From assembly GCA_964411985.1 (NCBI GenBank), contig CAYPNF010000040.1, positions 16,171-80,170 of the forward strand: a stretch of 64,000 nt of DNA. Reading direction: 5' to 3'. This stretch comes from CAYPNF01 sp964411985 (lineage in GTDB: Bacteria; Verrucomicrobiota; Verrucomicrobiia; Limisphaerales; J093). Under the pieces are notes generated by a model, which saw only the letters and a program-made list of their open reading frames with translations, was not told where the DNA came from and did not search any database. How positions within the stretch are numbered: position 1 is the first letter of the stretch; each line of letters opens with the position of its first letter. Below are positions 19,401-27,881 of the stretch, in pieces. The translations under genes were made by a program, and so were the position numbers.

Positions 19401-21831
19401 CCGCGATGGAGTTGTCGGCCCAGGGGTTGCGCAGTTCCAGGCTGGAACCACCTCCGTCGGGGTAGTCGGGCCAGGGCTTGCCATCGAAGTAGTGAACTTC
19501 GTCCGCGGGATTCCCAGCTTCGTCCAGGAGCAGAAGTTCGCCACTGCTCCGCCCGAGATTACCGGCGAAGGGACCCACAATCGAAGCGCCTGGATGGCTT
19601 GCCCGCATGCGTGCTGGGTCTTTTGCCACCACGAGGTATCCATCAGCCAGAACGGTTGTTCCAGCCGGGAAGACGTATTCGACGTCCTTGATGACGCGCC
19701 ATCCCGTTAGGTCAACCGCCTTGGCGCCTCGGTTGTATAACTCGAACCAGGTCTCAGCGGATTCGTTGGTACTCGCGACTGCTGCGGTAGCAGACGCCGC
19801 CGGAGGGTGATAGAAAACCTCGTTGATGACCACGTCGCGCTGAAACTCAAAGTAATTGGTCTTGTTGGGAGTAGCCCGAGTCGGGAACCACCATGAACCC
19901 GTGCCATCAGGCCATCGGGCCCGGGTTTCCGCACCGACGACCGCAGCGTCCAAAACACTTTGCTGACCCGAGGCGTAAAGAAAGAGCCGGTCCCCGGCCT
20001 CGGCGCCATAGCCCAGCATGGTATCCGAGAGTAGCAGAGTCTCTCCCGGGGCGAGGGTGGCGGGCGCAAGCGTGCATACCGGGTTTGTTTGTCCACCCTG
20101 CCGTACCAAGGCACAGTCGCCTAGGTCAACATCCGTTGTTCCGTAGTTGATCAACTCGACCCAGAACCCATTGTTGGTTGCGCATGAGATCTCGTTGAAG
20201 GCCAGTGTGATCGCCGGTGGAATGAGAATGTTGGTGGTGGCAGTTTGCAGTTCGGCTCCGAAAACCAGGTTGCTGCCGCCCGCAGGTCCGCGATGAACCT
20301 CGACTGCCAGTACGTTGGTCCCAGTCAGCAAACTGGTTTGCGGTAGTAGAAACGGGCCGAGTTCGGTGGGGTTGACGATGTTGGACAGAGCCAAGGTTGA
20401 GGAGCTGATCGGACCTGGGGGAAGGTTCAGGCGGAGCACTTCCGCTCCGTTGAGGTAGAACACAGCACCATCCGCCATGATCGCGTTGAGTCGAAGTGAG
20501 CTCATAGCAGGCGCACCTTCAACAACGAAGCGGTTACGAAAATAGTAAGTGGTGGCCCCTGCGGTCAGCCTCGTTCTCAGCTCCAGCGCCTTGCGCGCGG
20601 TGACGTGCAGGTTGGCGCGGAATCCCCCGGGGTTGACCCCATCCCCATCGTTGACCGTCAGAAAGTCGATCGTGTTGGTGCGAGACAGAAACCCGCTGTT
20701 CATCACGAAATCGCCACTCAGAGTGCTGAAACCAGTATAGCTGATTCCCTTGTCGATGCCGTTGAGCAGGACGCTGGTCAGGCGATTGTCGGCTCCAACA
20801 CCCAAAATGAGTTTGGCGGTTGCGGGATTGTATCCCTCCAGGTTGAAGGTAGTGCGGTAGTTGTAGGTTCCTGCTGCCACGTTCTCCGTACCCGGATTGA
20901 CGGGGCCGATCCAACTCGACGCTGCATCATTCGCAGCCCACGCGGGATGGTTTTGGATCACGGTGGCCGCAATCGCTGGCGGGGGTGGCGTGCTTTGTGC
21001 CGAGGCGGTGAGCCAGTAATGCGGATCTTTCGACCCAGGAGAGAATACTCTCCCCGATTCACTCTGCCCGGTGCTGAAAGCCGAGGGCACCGGCTCCGGG
21101 TCACCTTCAGGAAGGCTTGCGGTTGACGCCCCCAAATAACCCTGTCCCTCCGCCCAGGACCTATCATCAAAGTCTTTTTGGCGCCATGCAGCCCCTGGGT
21201 CAGAGGTGTTATATCTCCATAGGCTGCTGGCGATAATCGGCACGGAATTGCTCACCTCAAACGGTTTGGTGGCAAAGTTGCGGCGCCCAGGCGTGCCCCC
21301 CACCAAGGCACTCGCACACCAGCTTTTTGGGGTGCGGCTGGCGAGATTCTCCTCTTTCTTGGCGAGCGAGACTCCCGAACCATCAGGAGCCACGGGCCAG
21401 TCACCATCTACGCCGTAGGTGATCCGGTCCATGATCCGGTCGTTTTTGTTTCTCAGCTCGAGTTGGTCGCCCCCGTTGGAGAGGCGGCCAGCCAGCGGAC
21501 CGATGACATTGGTTTGGCCATTGGCTGAGTGAAGCACAACAGCATCAGACGCGACCACTAGATACCCCCCACCCGGTATCACTGTGCCTTCTGGAAATTG
21601 GAATCGCGTCCCGCCGGCGATGGACCAACCCGACATATCCACCCGCACGGCCATTTGGTTGTAGAGTTCCACCCATTCCAATTGAGCTTCCTGCGTGGAA
21701 GGATGGTACATGATCTCATTGAAGACCACGACGCTGTCGGCATCCCCAACAGCACTCTGGACGAAGAGCAACCCTGCGACCAATGACTTGGCGGCCGATT
21801 TCAACCTTGCTATGAGCACGCGGCAAACCAT
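16447..21831 (-). CDS. Giant secreted lamin-tail/CotH-domain protein
   Basis: 1794 aa from ATG 21831. An in-frame ATG at 21918 exists, but that stretch contains a strong hairpin terminator, so 21831 (followed by a signal peptide) is preferred. Visible parts: lamin-tail domains (VVFNEIMYHP at the start, another VVINEVFYHPP near 700, a third LVINEWMADNQ near 1620), carbohydrate-binding-like beta domains, and a CotH kinase-like domain (about 1150-1500) with GVHLQSSERGR, GRGGRHDEI and LLWDMDFSF. The C-terminal module ends ARYYRVILLE. CotH domains can phosphorylate surface proteins; here an outer-surface role is inferred. The gene converges on the sialidase-like gene. Confidence 0.75.
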   Translation of the reverse strand: MVCRVLIARLKSAAKSLVAGLLFVQSAVGDADSVVVFNEIMYHPSTQEAQLEWVELYNQMAVRVDMSGWSIAGGTRFQFPEGTVIPGGGYLVVASDAVVLHSANGQTNVIGPLAGRLSNGGDQLELRNKNDRIMDRITYGVDGDWPVAPDGSGVSLAKKEENLASRTPKSWCASALVGGTPGRRNFATKPFEVSNSVPIIASSLWRYNTSDPGAAWRQKDFDDRSWAEGQGYLGASTASLPEGDPEPVPSAFSTGQSESGRVFSPGSKDPHYWLTASAQSTPPPPAIAATVIQNHPAWAANDAASSWIGPVNPGTENVAAGTYNYRTTFNLEGYNPATAKLILGVGADNRLTSVLLNGIDKGISYTGFSTLSGDFVMNSGFLSRTNTIDFLTVNDGDGVNPGGFRANLHVTARKALELRTRLTAGATTYYFRNRFVVEGAPAMSSLRLNAIMADGAVFYLNGAEVLRLNLPPGPISSSTLALSNIVNPTELGPFLLPQTSLLTGTNVLAVEVHRGPAGGSNLVFGAELQTATTNILIPPAITLAFNEISCATNNGFWVELINYGTTDVDLGDCALVRQGGQTNPVCTLAPATLAPGETLLLSDTMLGYGAEAGDRLFLYASGQQSVLDAAVVGAETRARWPDGTGSWWFPTRATPNKTNYFEFQRDVVINEVFYHPPAASATAAVASTNESAETWFELYNRGAKAVDLTGWRVIKDVEYVFPAGTTVLADGYLVVAKDPARMRASHPGASIVGPFAGNLGRSSGELLLLDEAGNPADEVHYFDGKPWPDYPDGGGSSLELRNPWADNSIAESWAASREASRSSWSNYTYRGIATAALGPTIWNEFVLGLLDAGECLIDDLKVVENPTTTPVQMLQNGTFESGFTAWRALGDHGRSRVEVDPDNPANHVLHLIATGPTDHQHNHLETTLANKRAVVNGREYQISFRAKWLAGNPRLNTRLYFNRLAKTTVLAIPTVQGTPGTPNSTWMANLGPTFKDLSHSPVVPKPNEPVTVRIRASDPHGVGAAHTWWSANGGAWSQIPMQLEGGRSWSGYSNYVAVLPGKPEGTVVQFFVQAADRLGVVATFPAGGTNSRALYKVDAGANLMTALHSLRLIMKVADADLLHAPTNVMSNERIGLTLVYDEQEVFYDIGVHLQSSERGRNDSSRAGFTLQLHPDHLFRGVQDNITIDRSGGYSGRGGRHDEILLWHAVNHAGGIPGFHCDLVQCFAPRALESGTGMLRMSAFDKQYFDSQFERGGDGNTYKLELIYYPTTTLNGDAQAPKLPQPDDVINVDIQNWGNEKENYRWIFRQENNADLDSYEQIVALNKAFSLTGASLETQTSRLMDLDEWMRVLAFKAFTGDVDTYTYGLNHNWKIYIRPEDGKALGLLWDMDFSFVQSVDYAPLGSGSPNTYRIGRIPDNYRRFWNHLLDLSTTTVNQKYLQPWSEHYAGLVGQDWSGALSYLVQRAAHLRSGMPLKTPFAITTHGGTDFGTATNRTTLTGTAPLTVKDITVNGVFFPITWTSLTNWTLTVPLTTPINRLTIQARDSQGGLLTNALDSITITNTSAPALLNLVINEWMADNQGPGGFMDPFTEQFSDWFELYNPNSVSLDLTGYSLTDRLELPAAWIMPSNTIIGPKGFLVVRADNAPAVPRPGSLYSGFQLSKSGDTIALYSPNGSPQHLVVFGSQHPNTSQGLFPDGDTNRFVSMNQWTPGSPNLQAPPPPPRIQSIERGPNRSISLRLTALPERTYSIQYQDSLNQGFWVTLDTRRAAGTELVATDLDPGSSARYYRVILLE

Positions 21832-21874
21832 AAGGAAGAACCCGGGTCGGTAGAAACAAGAATCCATCCAAAAG

Positions 21875-21908
21875 AGAGACCGGGAACGCCGAAGCATTCC
21901 CGGTCTCT
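21875..21908 (-). terminator. Rho-independent terminator after the Ig-like protein gene
   Basis: A perfect 12-bp stem (21875-21886 with 21897-21908) and a 10-base loop. On the minus strand it is followed by TCTTTT. It lies 20 bp after the stop of the upstream minus-strand gene and inside the artificial 5' extension of the CotH gene, which fixes the latter's start downstream. Confidence 0.85.
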
Positions 21909-21927
21909 TGGAGTTCAATGCATGGGA

Positions 21928-24819
21928 CTATTGCACAATCCGGTAGAACGCCTTGCCAGCAGTGGCGGCGGTGGTGTACGGACTGGTCGCGCCGGCGACT
22001 TCAGTCCAAGGCCCAGTCACGTCCGGGGCCGATTGGAGCTTCTGACCTGCAGCTGTGGGAGCCCATGAGATGGTTACACCCGAGGTGGCGTTGTAGCTCA
22101 CTTGGAGTTTGACCGCAGTTTGGACCGGAATTACTAGACCCTTCAGGTCGACTCGCAGTCCGGTTGGGTTAGGAGTCGCAGGAAGGTTGTTCATCTTGAA
22201 GTCCAAGGTGTTATTTCCCGCCACCAGGCCGGTGGTAATCGTAAAGGAAGTCAAGGTGCCGAAGCCTCCTGAAGTAATGCCACTGCTTACGCCATTCACC
22301 AGAATGTCCAGGCCATTGTTATCCACCGCCCAGCCGCCAACCAGCTGGATCCTGGAGACATCTTGGCCGGTCAGGTTCACCGTGGTGCGGTAGACATAGT
22401 CTCCCTCGGCGTTGCCGGCTGCACCGCTTTGGTCTGCCTGCGGTCCGATCCACTTGGAATTCGGCCCATTCAGCATCCAAACACCCGCCTGAATCGGCCA
22501 TCCCTCGTTGAGCACGATGGCGTCCGGCCCCGGGTAACCCTCGTCTGCACTCGTAATCAGTTTGTAGTGGGGATCCACTTCGCCTGCCGCCAGTAACTGT
22601 CCATTTGCGTCTACTCCCGTACCAAAGATTCCGGGAAGTCCGACGGTGACGTGAGCTGCTGGTGTGGTAGCCGATCCCGCTGCATTGGAGGCTTTCCAGG
22701 TATAATCCCCCTCGTCAGAAACCTTCACGCTGGCGATGGTCAAAGTTCCGGTCGTGGCCCCGGCGATGGCGGTACCGTTCTTATACCACTGATAGCTCAA
22801 CGGGAGGCTGCCGATGGCCTGCGCCTGCAGTGTCAGGGATACTCCGGGATTCACCACTGCCGACTTGGGGGTCTTCGTCAGGAAGGGAGCTGTGCCATCC
22901 GCGACCTTAACGATCGCGACATTGTCGATCAAAACGGTAGTGTCACCCCCCAGCGGGTTGCTCTTCTCAAAGACCAACTCCATCTCCGCTGCTGCTGCCG
23001 TAAACACGTCGCTGTAGACTTCCTTGTACCCTCCTGGCGAGACAGTGTGCGCCGCCGCCATCACGCTTTCACCGAAGCGGGACTCCAAAGCGGGAGTTCC
23101 ACCACTACGTGCGTTTTCGTAATAATGCAGGTAGTAGGGCGCGCCGACCGTGAGCCCACTCACCATCTGGCTCAGCGTGCTGTCCGCTTGCATGAAGGCA
23201 ACGTTGGTCCCCTGAGGAATGATGCCATTGTCTGCGAACGGAGAAGCGCCGTTCGAGATCGGGTTGATCCCTGTGCCTGCAGGGTTGCTTTGCGTCCAGG
23301 CCGTAATAGGTCCGCACTCCCCTGGTTCCGTTCCGGCACCACCGGGGTTGCTCCCACTGTAGCCCGGCCAATAGAGGAACGCATCCGCCTCGAAGCTCGG
23401 GTTCGTCATCGGAATGCCGACGGTCAACTGCGCCACAACACTCGTGACGGATCCCTGCGAGTTGGCTACAATAACATCATATTTCCCAGCAGTCTGCGCT
23501 GTGGCCTGCGTAACGGTGTAAGTGGCTGCGGTGGCGCTGGGGATGTCGGTGCCGTTGAGCCTCCATTGGTACGCGGGTGTGGGGAAACCGCTGGCCAGAA
23601 CGCTGAATCGAACCGGCAGTCCCTCTGAGACCGTTGTGCTCGCTGGTTGCTGAGCAATGGCGGGAGCCACGTTTCGGCTCACCGCTTCGCGGTTCGCAAA
23701 GCCATACACATGAATACTCACGTTGGCAGGGTTGACTGGGGCGATCTGGATCGAGGCCGTACCGCCAGCGTCGGCTTTATACCTATAGGAGAAACTGATG
23801 CCGTTATCGTTGTCGAACTGGTCCTGATTGATTGTCAGCCGGTCTTCTCCGACTTTCGCCGTGGCCCAACGGATGGTAGTCCCCGGTGCCTCCCATCCCG
23901 CCGAGAACAGGGTGAGAACGTACTCAGAGCCCGGTGTCAGTCCTGTTAGGCTGATGGCCTGGAAGTTGCCTGCGGGTACGGTACCACCGTAAACAAAATC
24001 CCTTGCGACTGCGGCACTACCGCCCGTGATATTGTTCACATCCCCGCCGTAGACATTGCCGAAGTAGGTGGTGGTGAACTTATCCGCTACCTTGGGGTTC
24101 CCTCCTTCGACCCCGGTGAAGGGGACGCCATTGATGACAGTCCCCGCCGCCGTGCCAAAGTTGTACGCATGCGTGTAGACGTACTGGGGATCAATCCCGG
24201 AATCCGCGTCACCCGTCCAGGCAGCAACCGACCACTTCCCACCGCTCAAAGCTACTTTGAAGCTGTCGAGGAGCAGGACGCTGTCATCGGTGGCGTCGTT
24301 GACCAGGTTCAACGTGTGGGTGGCCGCAGTGGCGCTAAACTCAAAGGCCAGGTAACCGTAGGGACTCGTGCCTCCTACCGGATAGACGTTCAAGGCCATG
24401 CGCTCCTGGTCGTCGATGGCAATTTTGAGGATCGGGGTAGTGGTAGAGGTCTCATTGGTGTTTGCATTGGCGCGAAACTCCACCAAGTAGGTCTTTCCCG
24501 CCGTAAGGCCCGAGATCGTCGTGCTCAGTTTGGAGCCGGAGCCGCTCAGAAAGGCGACATTATTCCCATCCGGAATGACGCCGTTATTAGCGAAGTCGCT
24601 GTTACCTCCCGCCGGGTTCAAGCCAGCTCCGGTGGTTGGCTCCGCCGTCCAGCCGGTGATCGCCGTATTGTCGCTAACGTAGCCGGGTGCTGTCGCGAAG
24701 GTGTTGGCTTCGAAACTCGCATTGGGTATGGTCTGGCTGTGCACCAAACCCCCCGCGAGGATCGCCGCCGCATACCCTAATCCAGCCGCCCTGGTCCATC
24801 CCTGTGGAGACTTTTTCAT
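21928..24819 (-). CDS. Large secreted protein with Ig-like and galactose-binding-like domains
   Basis: 963 aa from ATG 24819, where MKKSPQGWTRAAGLGYAAAI begins a clear signal peptide; a longer frame reaches 24873. Two repeats of a jelly-roll-like unit start PNASFEANTF and NPSFEADAF. Each is followed by an Ig-like domain with VSEGLPVRFSVLASG or VNPGVSLTLQAQA plus YQW core residues. The C-terminal ~80 residues form the module (VSYNATSGVTISWAP...AFYRIVQ) seen on several secreted proteins here. Probably an adhesin or polysaccharide-binding surface protein; no catalytic residues recognised. Confidence 0.7.
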   Translation of the reverse strand: MKKSPQGWTRAAGLGYAAAILAGGLVHSQTIPNASFEANTFATAPGYVSDNTAITGWTAEPTTGAGLNPAGGNSDFANNGVIPDGNNVAFLSGSGSKLSTTISGLTAGKTYLVEFRANANTNETSTTTPILKIAIDDQERMALNVYPVGGTSPYGYLAFEFSATAATHTLNLVNDATDDSVLLLDSFKVALSGGKWSVAAWTGDADSGIDPQYVYTHAYNFGTAAGTVINGVPFTGVEGGNPKVADKFTTTYFGNVYGGDVNNITGGSAAVARDFVYGGTVPAGNFQAISLTGLTPGSEYVLTLFSAGWEAPGTTIRWATAKVGEDRLTINQDQFDNDNGISFSYRYKADAGGTASIQIAPVNPANVSIHVYGFANREAVSRNVAPAIAQQPASTTVSEGLPVRFSVLASGFPTPAYQWRLNGTDIPSATAATYTVTQATAQTAGKYDVIVANSQGSVTSVVAQLTVGIPMTNPSFEADAFLYWPGYSGSNPGGAGTEPGECGPITAWTQSNPAGTGINPISNGASPFADNGIIPQGTNVAFMQADSTLSQMVSGLTVGAPYYLHYYENARSGGTPALESRFGESVMAAAHTVSPGGYKEVYSDVFTAAAAEMELVFEKSNPLGGDTTVLIDNVAIVKVADGTAPFLTKTPKSAVVNPGVSLTLQAQAIGSLPLSYQWYKNGTAIAGATTGTLTIASVKVSDEGDYTWKASNAAGSATTPAAHVTVGLPGIFGTGVDANGQLLAAGEVDPHYKLITSADEGYPGPDAIVLNEGWPIQAGVWMLNGPNSKWIGPQADQSGAAGNAEGDYVYRTTVNLTGQDVSRIQLVGGWAVDNNGLDILVNGVSSGITSGGFGTLTSFTITTGLVAGNNTLDFKMNNLPATPNPTGLRVDLKGLVIPVQTAVKLQVSYNATSGVTISWAPTAAGQKLQSAPDVTGPWTEVAGATSPYTTAATAGKAFYRIVQ

Positions 24820-24930
24820 TTGTGGTTGCAGTTTTTCGTTTGTGTTGAAGCCGCAGCTTGATGCCATGCACACAGCTGCGACAGTTGGTTAAAGAAAGAA
24901 ACTAGCACAGACAGATGCCAACTGCCTTAA

Positions 24931-25116
24931 CTATTGTGCAGAGGAACAGCATAATATTGCCAAGATCGGGCTCTCGGCTCTTGCTAAGGTTTCCAACTGC
25001 GACGAATAGGCCCGCGGACTGCCGCCGGAGTGGGTCCAGTCGAGCTCGAGGCTCTTCGTCGCCTTCAGGAGCGACAGCAAGAATATCATACTAACGACAA
25101 GAAGAGCCCATTCCAT
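24931..25116 (-). CDS. Small single-span membrane protein downstream of the RsmH-like gene
   Basis: 61 aa with a membrane segment at once after the start (ALLVVSMIFLLSLL) and a short hydrophilic tail. It starts 33 bp after the methyltransferase stop on the same strand, the place FtsL occupies in classical mraZ-rsmH-ftsL clusters. It is shorter than FtsL and no leucine zipper is obvious. It may be a degenerate FtsL-like protein or chance; treat as tentative. Confidence 0.35.
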   Translation of the reverse strand: MEWALLVVSMIFLLSLLKATKSLELDWTHSGGSPRAYSSQLETLARAESPILAILCCSSAQ

Positions 25117-25149
25117 TTGACCGACCAGAGAACGCCAGTAAGCTCGAAC

Positions 25150-26247
25150 CTACTCAAGCGCCGTCGATTCTCCTCGGCTTTCTGCTCTGCGCGCCCAGCG
25201 AAGCTTGGCTGGCTTGGATCTGGGATTGCCGTACTGCTCCTCCGAGGAAGCACGGATGACTTCTCGGGCTATTTCGGAATAGACGCCTTCGCGCATTCCT
25301 TCTGCGAAGGCCTTCTTCACCCGGCGATCTTCACCGGAATGAAAGGTGAGGATCGCGACTCGTCCTCCGGGATTCAGACAGGCGGGGAGGTTTCTCAGAA
25401 AGGTGTCCAGTGCCGAGAACTCATCGTTGACCGCGATGCGAAGGGCTTGGAAAACGCGGCGCACAGAAAGGTCCTGTTCTGCTTCGTTTACCCGCGGCAA
25501 AGCGGACTGGATGGCCTGAACCAGCTCACGGGATCGGGCAAAGCGTTTTCCAGCCAGAGCCTGGCTCAGAACCGGAGCGCGAGGTTCGTCGGCGTTCTCC
25601 TCCAGCAACACCTTGAGCGCATCCTCGCGAATCTTCTCCAGCAGAGCTGAGGCCGGTTGCCCGCGCTCTGGGTTCATGCGCATGTCCAGAGGACCATCTC
25701 CCTTGACGGAGAACCCTCGGGCCGGATTATCCAGTTGCATGGACGAAACGCCGAGATCGGCCAGCACACAATCCACCCCTTTGATGCCGCGTGCGGCCAG
25801 AGCTTTGGGTAAGCCAGCGAAGTTACATCGGCAGGTCTGGAACGTCTCTTCGGTGAAACCGAGCGCCCGGAGGCGGGTTTCTGTCCGGGGCAGTTCCGTC
25901 GGATCGATGTCCAATCCCACGAGCAGGCCTCCTGGCTGGATGTGACCCAATAGCGCTTCTGCGTGCCCGCCATAACCGAGAGTACAGTCCACCACCAAGT
26001 TCCCAGGTCTGGGTTTCAGCACCTCCAGGATTTCCGAGACCATGATGGGCCGGTGGGTTCCCGCCGGGGTCTTGCCGGCGGCTAGGACCTTCTCCACGGT
26101 TTCGGCGTAGCGAACCGGGTCGCGCTCCTTGTACTTCTCGTCGAACTTCCTCGGATGCTTCCCTGAGTAGCGAGGGCGTCGACGATGTGGTACAGGAACG
26201 GGCGGGTTGGGTTCGCCCACGGCAGGATTGGATTCAGGCCAGCTCAT
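25150..26247 (-). CDS. rsmH: RsmH/MraW-like 16S rRNA methyltransferase
   Basis: 365 aa. A basic N-terminal extension (about 1-65, Arg/Pro-rich) precedes the MraW fold: HRPIMVSEILEVL, the SAM-binding VDCTLGYGGHAEALL, VGLDIDP, the DLGVSSMQLDNPARGFS motif with GPLDMRM, and a late TFHSGEDRRVKKAF. RsmH methylates N4 of C1402 in 16S rRNA. Two unusual points: canonical enzymes read TFHSLEDR where this has TFHSGEDR, and the gene is not in a cell-division cluster. It could be a paralogue rather than the housekeeping enzyme. Its start overlaps the MazG-like gene by 14 bp. Confidence 0.75.
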   Translation of the reverse strand: MSWPESNPAVGEPNPPVPVPHRRRPRYSGKHPRKFDEKYKERDPVRYAETVEKVLAAGKTPAGTHRPIMVSEILEVLKPRPGNLVVDCTLGYGGHAEALLGHIQPGGLLVGLDIDPTELPRTETRLRALGFTEETFQTCRCNFAGLPKALAARGIKGVDCVLADLGVSSMQLDNPARGFSVKGDGPLDMRMNPERGQPASALLEKIREDALKVLLEENADEPRAPVLSQALAGKRFARSRELVQAIQSALPRVNEAEQDLSVRRVFQALRIAVNDEFSALDTFLRNLPACLNPGGRVAILTFHSGEDRRVKKAFAEGMREGVYSEIAREVIRASSEEQYGNPRSKPAKLRWARRAESRGESTALE

Positions 26248-26587
26248 TATACTTCAGGTTGGAACCTCGGGCCTTGTCCACGGGATAACGTTGTTCATTC
26301 CTGGCCAGCTTGCCTCTGATCGCGTCGGCGAGGTCGATATGCAGATTATCGGCTAGTTCGAAAAGCAGGATTGCCACATCAGCGATTTCGTCCGCGATGG
26401 CCTCGCGACGTTCCTGCACCCTCTTTGCGGACTGTTCGGCGTTCTGCCAGACAAAGTGCTGGAGAAGTTCCCCAGACTCTGCGGCGATGGCCACGACTAA
26501 CTCCTTGGGCGCATGAAACTGCATCCAGTCTCTCGCGTCGCGGAAGGCACGGATTTCTGACGTGATTTCCTGAACAGTTTTGCCCAT
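26234..26587 (-). CDS. MazG-like nucleotide pyrophosphohydrolase (dCTPase type)
   Basis: 117 aa. All-alpha NTP pyrophosphohydrolase with the paired acidic motifs AESGELLQHF and DEIADVAILL that bind Mg2+ in MazG/RS21-C6 (DCTPP1) proteins. Likely removes pyrophosphate from dCTP or modified dNTPs in the cytoplasm (family knowledge). Short single-domain form. It overlaps the RsmH-like gene, so the two are probably co-transcribed. Confidence 0.85.
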   Translation of the reverse strand: MGKTVQEITSEIRAFRDARDWMQFHAPKELVVAIAAESGELLQHFVWQNAEQSAKRVQERREAIADEIADVAILLFELADNLHIDLADAIRGKLARNEQRYPVDKARGSNLKYNELA

Positions 26588-26666
26588 AGGTTCGTTGGGT
26601 TGTGGGTGCCTGACTCGACCTCGGTTGGTTCGTGGTTAAGGGAGAAACTGTCCTGTCAGGGCGCCG

Positions 26667-26870
26667 CTACACAGCTCGGGAGTTCACGAGTTGCGCAAAG
26701 CGCTCGAAGCTCCGATCATAGGTACGCTCGACTTCATCAGGAAAACAACAAGCTGGCAGTTGACGGATGCTTAAGTGGTAGTGCAGGCATTCGCAGCAGA
26801 TTCCCTGTTTCGGGCAGCCGGGGTAGCTGCAGTTGCACCTTTGAAGGTTGACGGATCTTTTGCAGTCCAT
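26667..26870 (-). CDS. DUF6485-family cysteine-rich protein
   Basis: 67 aa from ATG 26870. Pattern MDCKRSVNLQRCNC, then YPGCPKQGICCECLHYH and ERTYDRSFERF, which I recognise as DUF6485, a small Cys-rich, probably metal-binding protein of unknown function. Seven cysteines are spaced as in the family. It lies 79 bp upstream of the MazG-like gene on the same strand and is divergent from the MoxR operon. Confidence 0.75.
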   Translation of the reverse strand: MDCKRSVNLQRCNCSYPGCPKQGICCECLHYHLSIRQLPACCFPDEVERTYDRSFERFAQLVNSRAV

Positions 26871-26930
26871 AAGTGTTACACCCACTCACCACAGCATACA
26901 GGTAACCGTGGTGTAAAGAAAAGGTTCCAG

Positions 26931-27881
26931 GTGACAAGTCAAACATGGGAATTGGCCCAGGAAGTGGTATCGAAGGTGAGCCGCAGCGTAGGTAAGGTTA
27001 TGCGTGGCCAGGATGGTACGATCCGACTCCTGCTGGCTGCGCTGGTCAGTGGAGGGCACGTCCTGCTTGAGGATTACCCCGGAACGGGAAAGACCACGCT
27101 GGCCAAGGCTTTGGCTCTCTCCCTCAACGCCAAGTTTCGTCGGCTGCAGTTTACACCGGATCTTCTGCCTTCGGACATTTTAGGGATCACGACTTTCGAT
27201 CCCGGCAGTCAGACTTTCCGCTTTCATGAGGGCCCGGTATTCACGCACATACTCTTGGCCGATGAGATTAATCGAGCTTCGCCCAGAACCCAGTCCGCAC
27301 TGCTGGAGGCAATGGCGGAGGCACAGGTGAGCGTCGATGGAGAGCGGAAGCGATTGCCGGATCTTTTCTTCGTGATTGCCACTCAGAATCCGATCGAGTT
27401 TCGCGGCACCTACCCATTGCCCGAGGCGCAAATGGACCGCTTTGCCATGCAGTTCCGCCTTGGATATGTCCCAGCGGAGGAGGAGGTTGGGATTCTGGAC
27501 GCCCAAATGCAGAGGCATCCTTTGGAGACCCTGAGCCCCTGCGCTGGGGTCGAGGACGTCCTCCTGATCCGCCAGGTGGCTCAGGAGGTGCGAATCTCGC
27601 CCGAACTCAAGCGCTATATCGTGGATCTGGTGGCGGGGACCAGGGCGGCACCGGGTGTTCAGCTCGGGGCGAGTCCGCGGGCTTCGATCTCCCTTATGAA
27701 AGTCGCTCAGGCCATGGCACTTATCCGAGGTGAGGCTTTTGTCACACCTGAGGTGATTCAGGAACTCGCGGTGCCGGTGATCAGCCATCGGATCGTGATG
27801 GACTCCCAGTCCCGGTTTTCTGGCTTAAGTCAGGATCAAGTGGTTCGGGAAGTGCTGCAGAAACTGCCTGTGCCGGCGTGA
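26931..27881 (+). CDS. moxR: MoxR-family AAA+ ATPase
   Basis: 316 aa from GTG 26931, preferred because AAAGG lies about six bases upstream and the length then matches the family; the open frame reaches back to 26775 over the divergent DUF6485 gene. Walker A DYPGTGKTT, Walker B HILLADEINRASPRTQSALLEAM, and sensor segment FVIATQNPIE are clear. MoxR ATPases act as chaperones maturing metalloenzymes or surface complexes together with DUF58/VWA proteins. First gene of a three-gene operon with 4-bp overlaps. Confidence 0.92.
   Translation: MTSQTWELAQEVVSKVSRSVGKVMRGQDGTIRLLLAALVSGGHVLLEDYPGTGKTTLAKALALSLNAKFRRLQFTPDLLPSDILGITTFDPGSQTFRFHEGPVFTHILLADEINRASPRTQSALLEAMAEAQVSVDGERKRLPDLFFVIATQNPIEFRGTYPLPEAQMDRFAMQFRLGYVPAEEEVGILDAQMQRHPLETLSPCAGVEDVLLIRQVAQEVRISPELKRYIVDLVAGTRAAPGVQLGASPRASISLMKVAQAMALIRGEAFVTPEVIQELAVPVISHRIVMDSQSRFSGLSQDQVVREVLQKLPVPA

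Noticed and set aside
17380..24780. Plus-strand long reading frames across the two giant secreted genes
   Set aside because: Antisense shadows of high-GC coding sequence; the minus-strand frames have signal peptides and domains.
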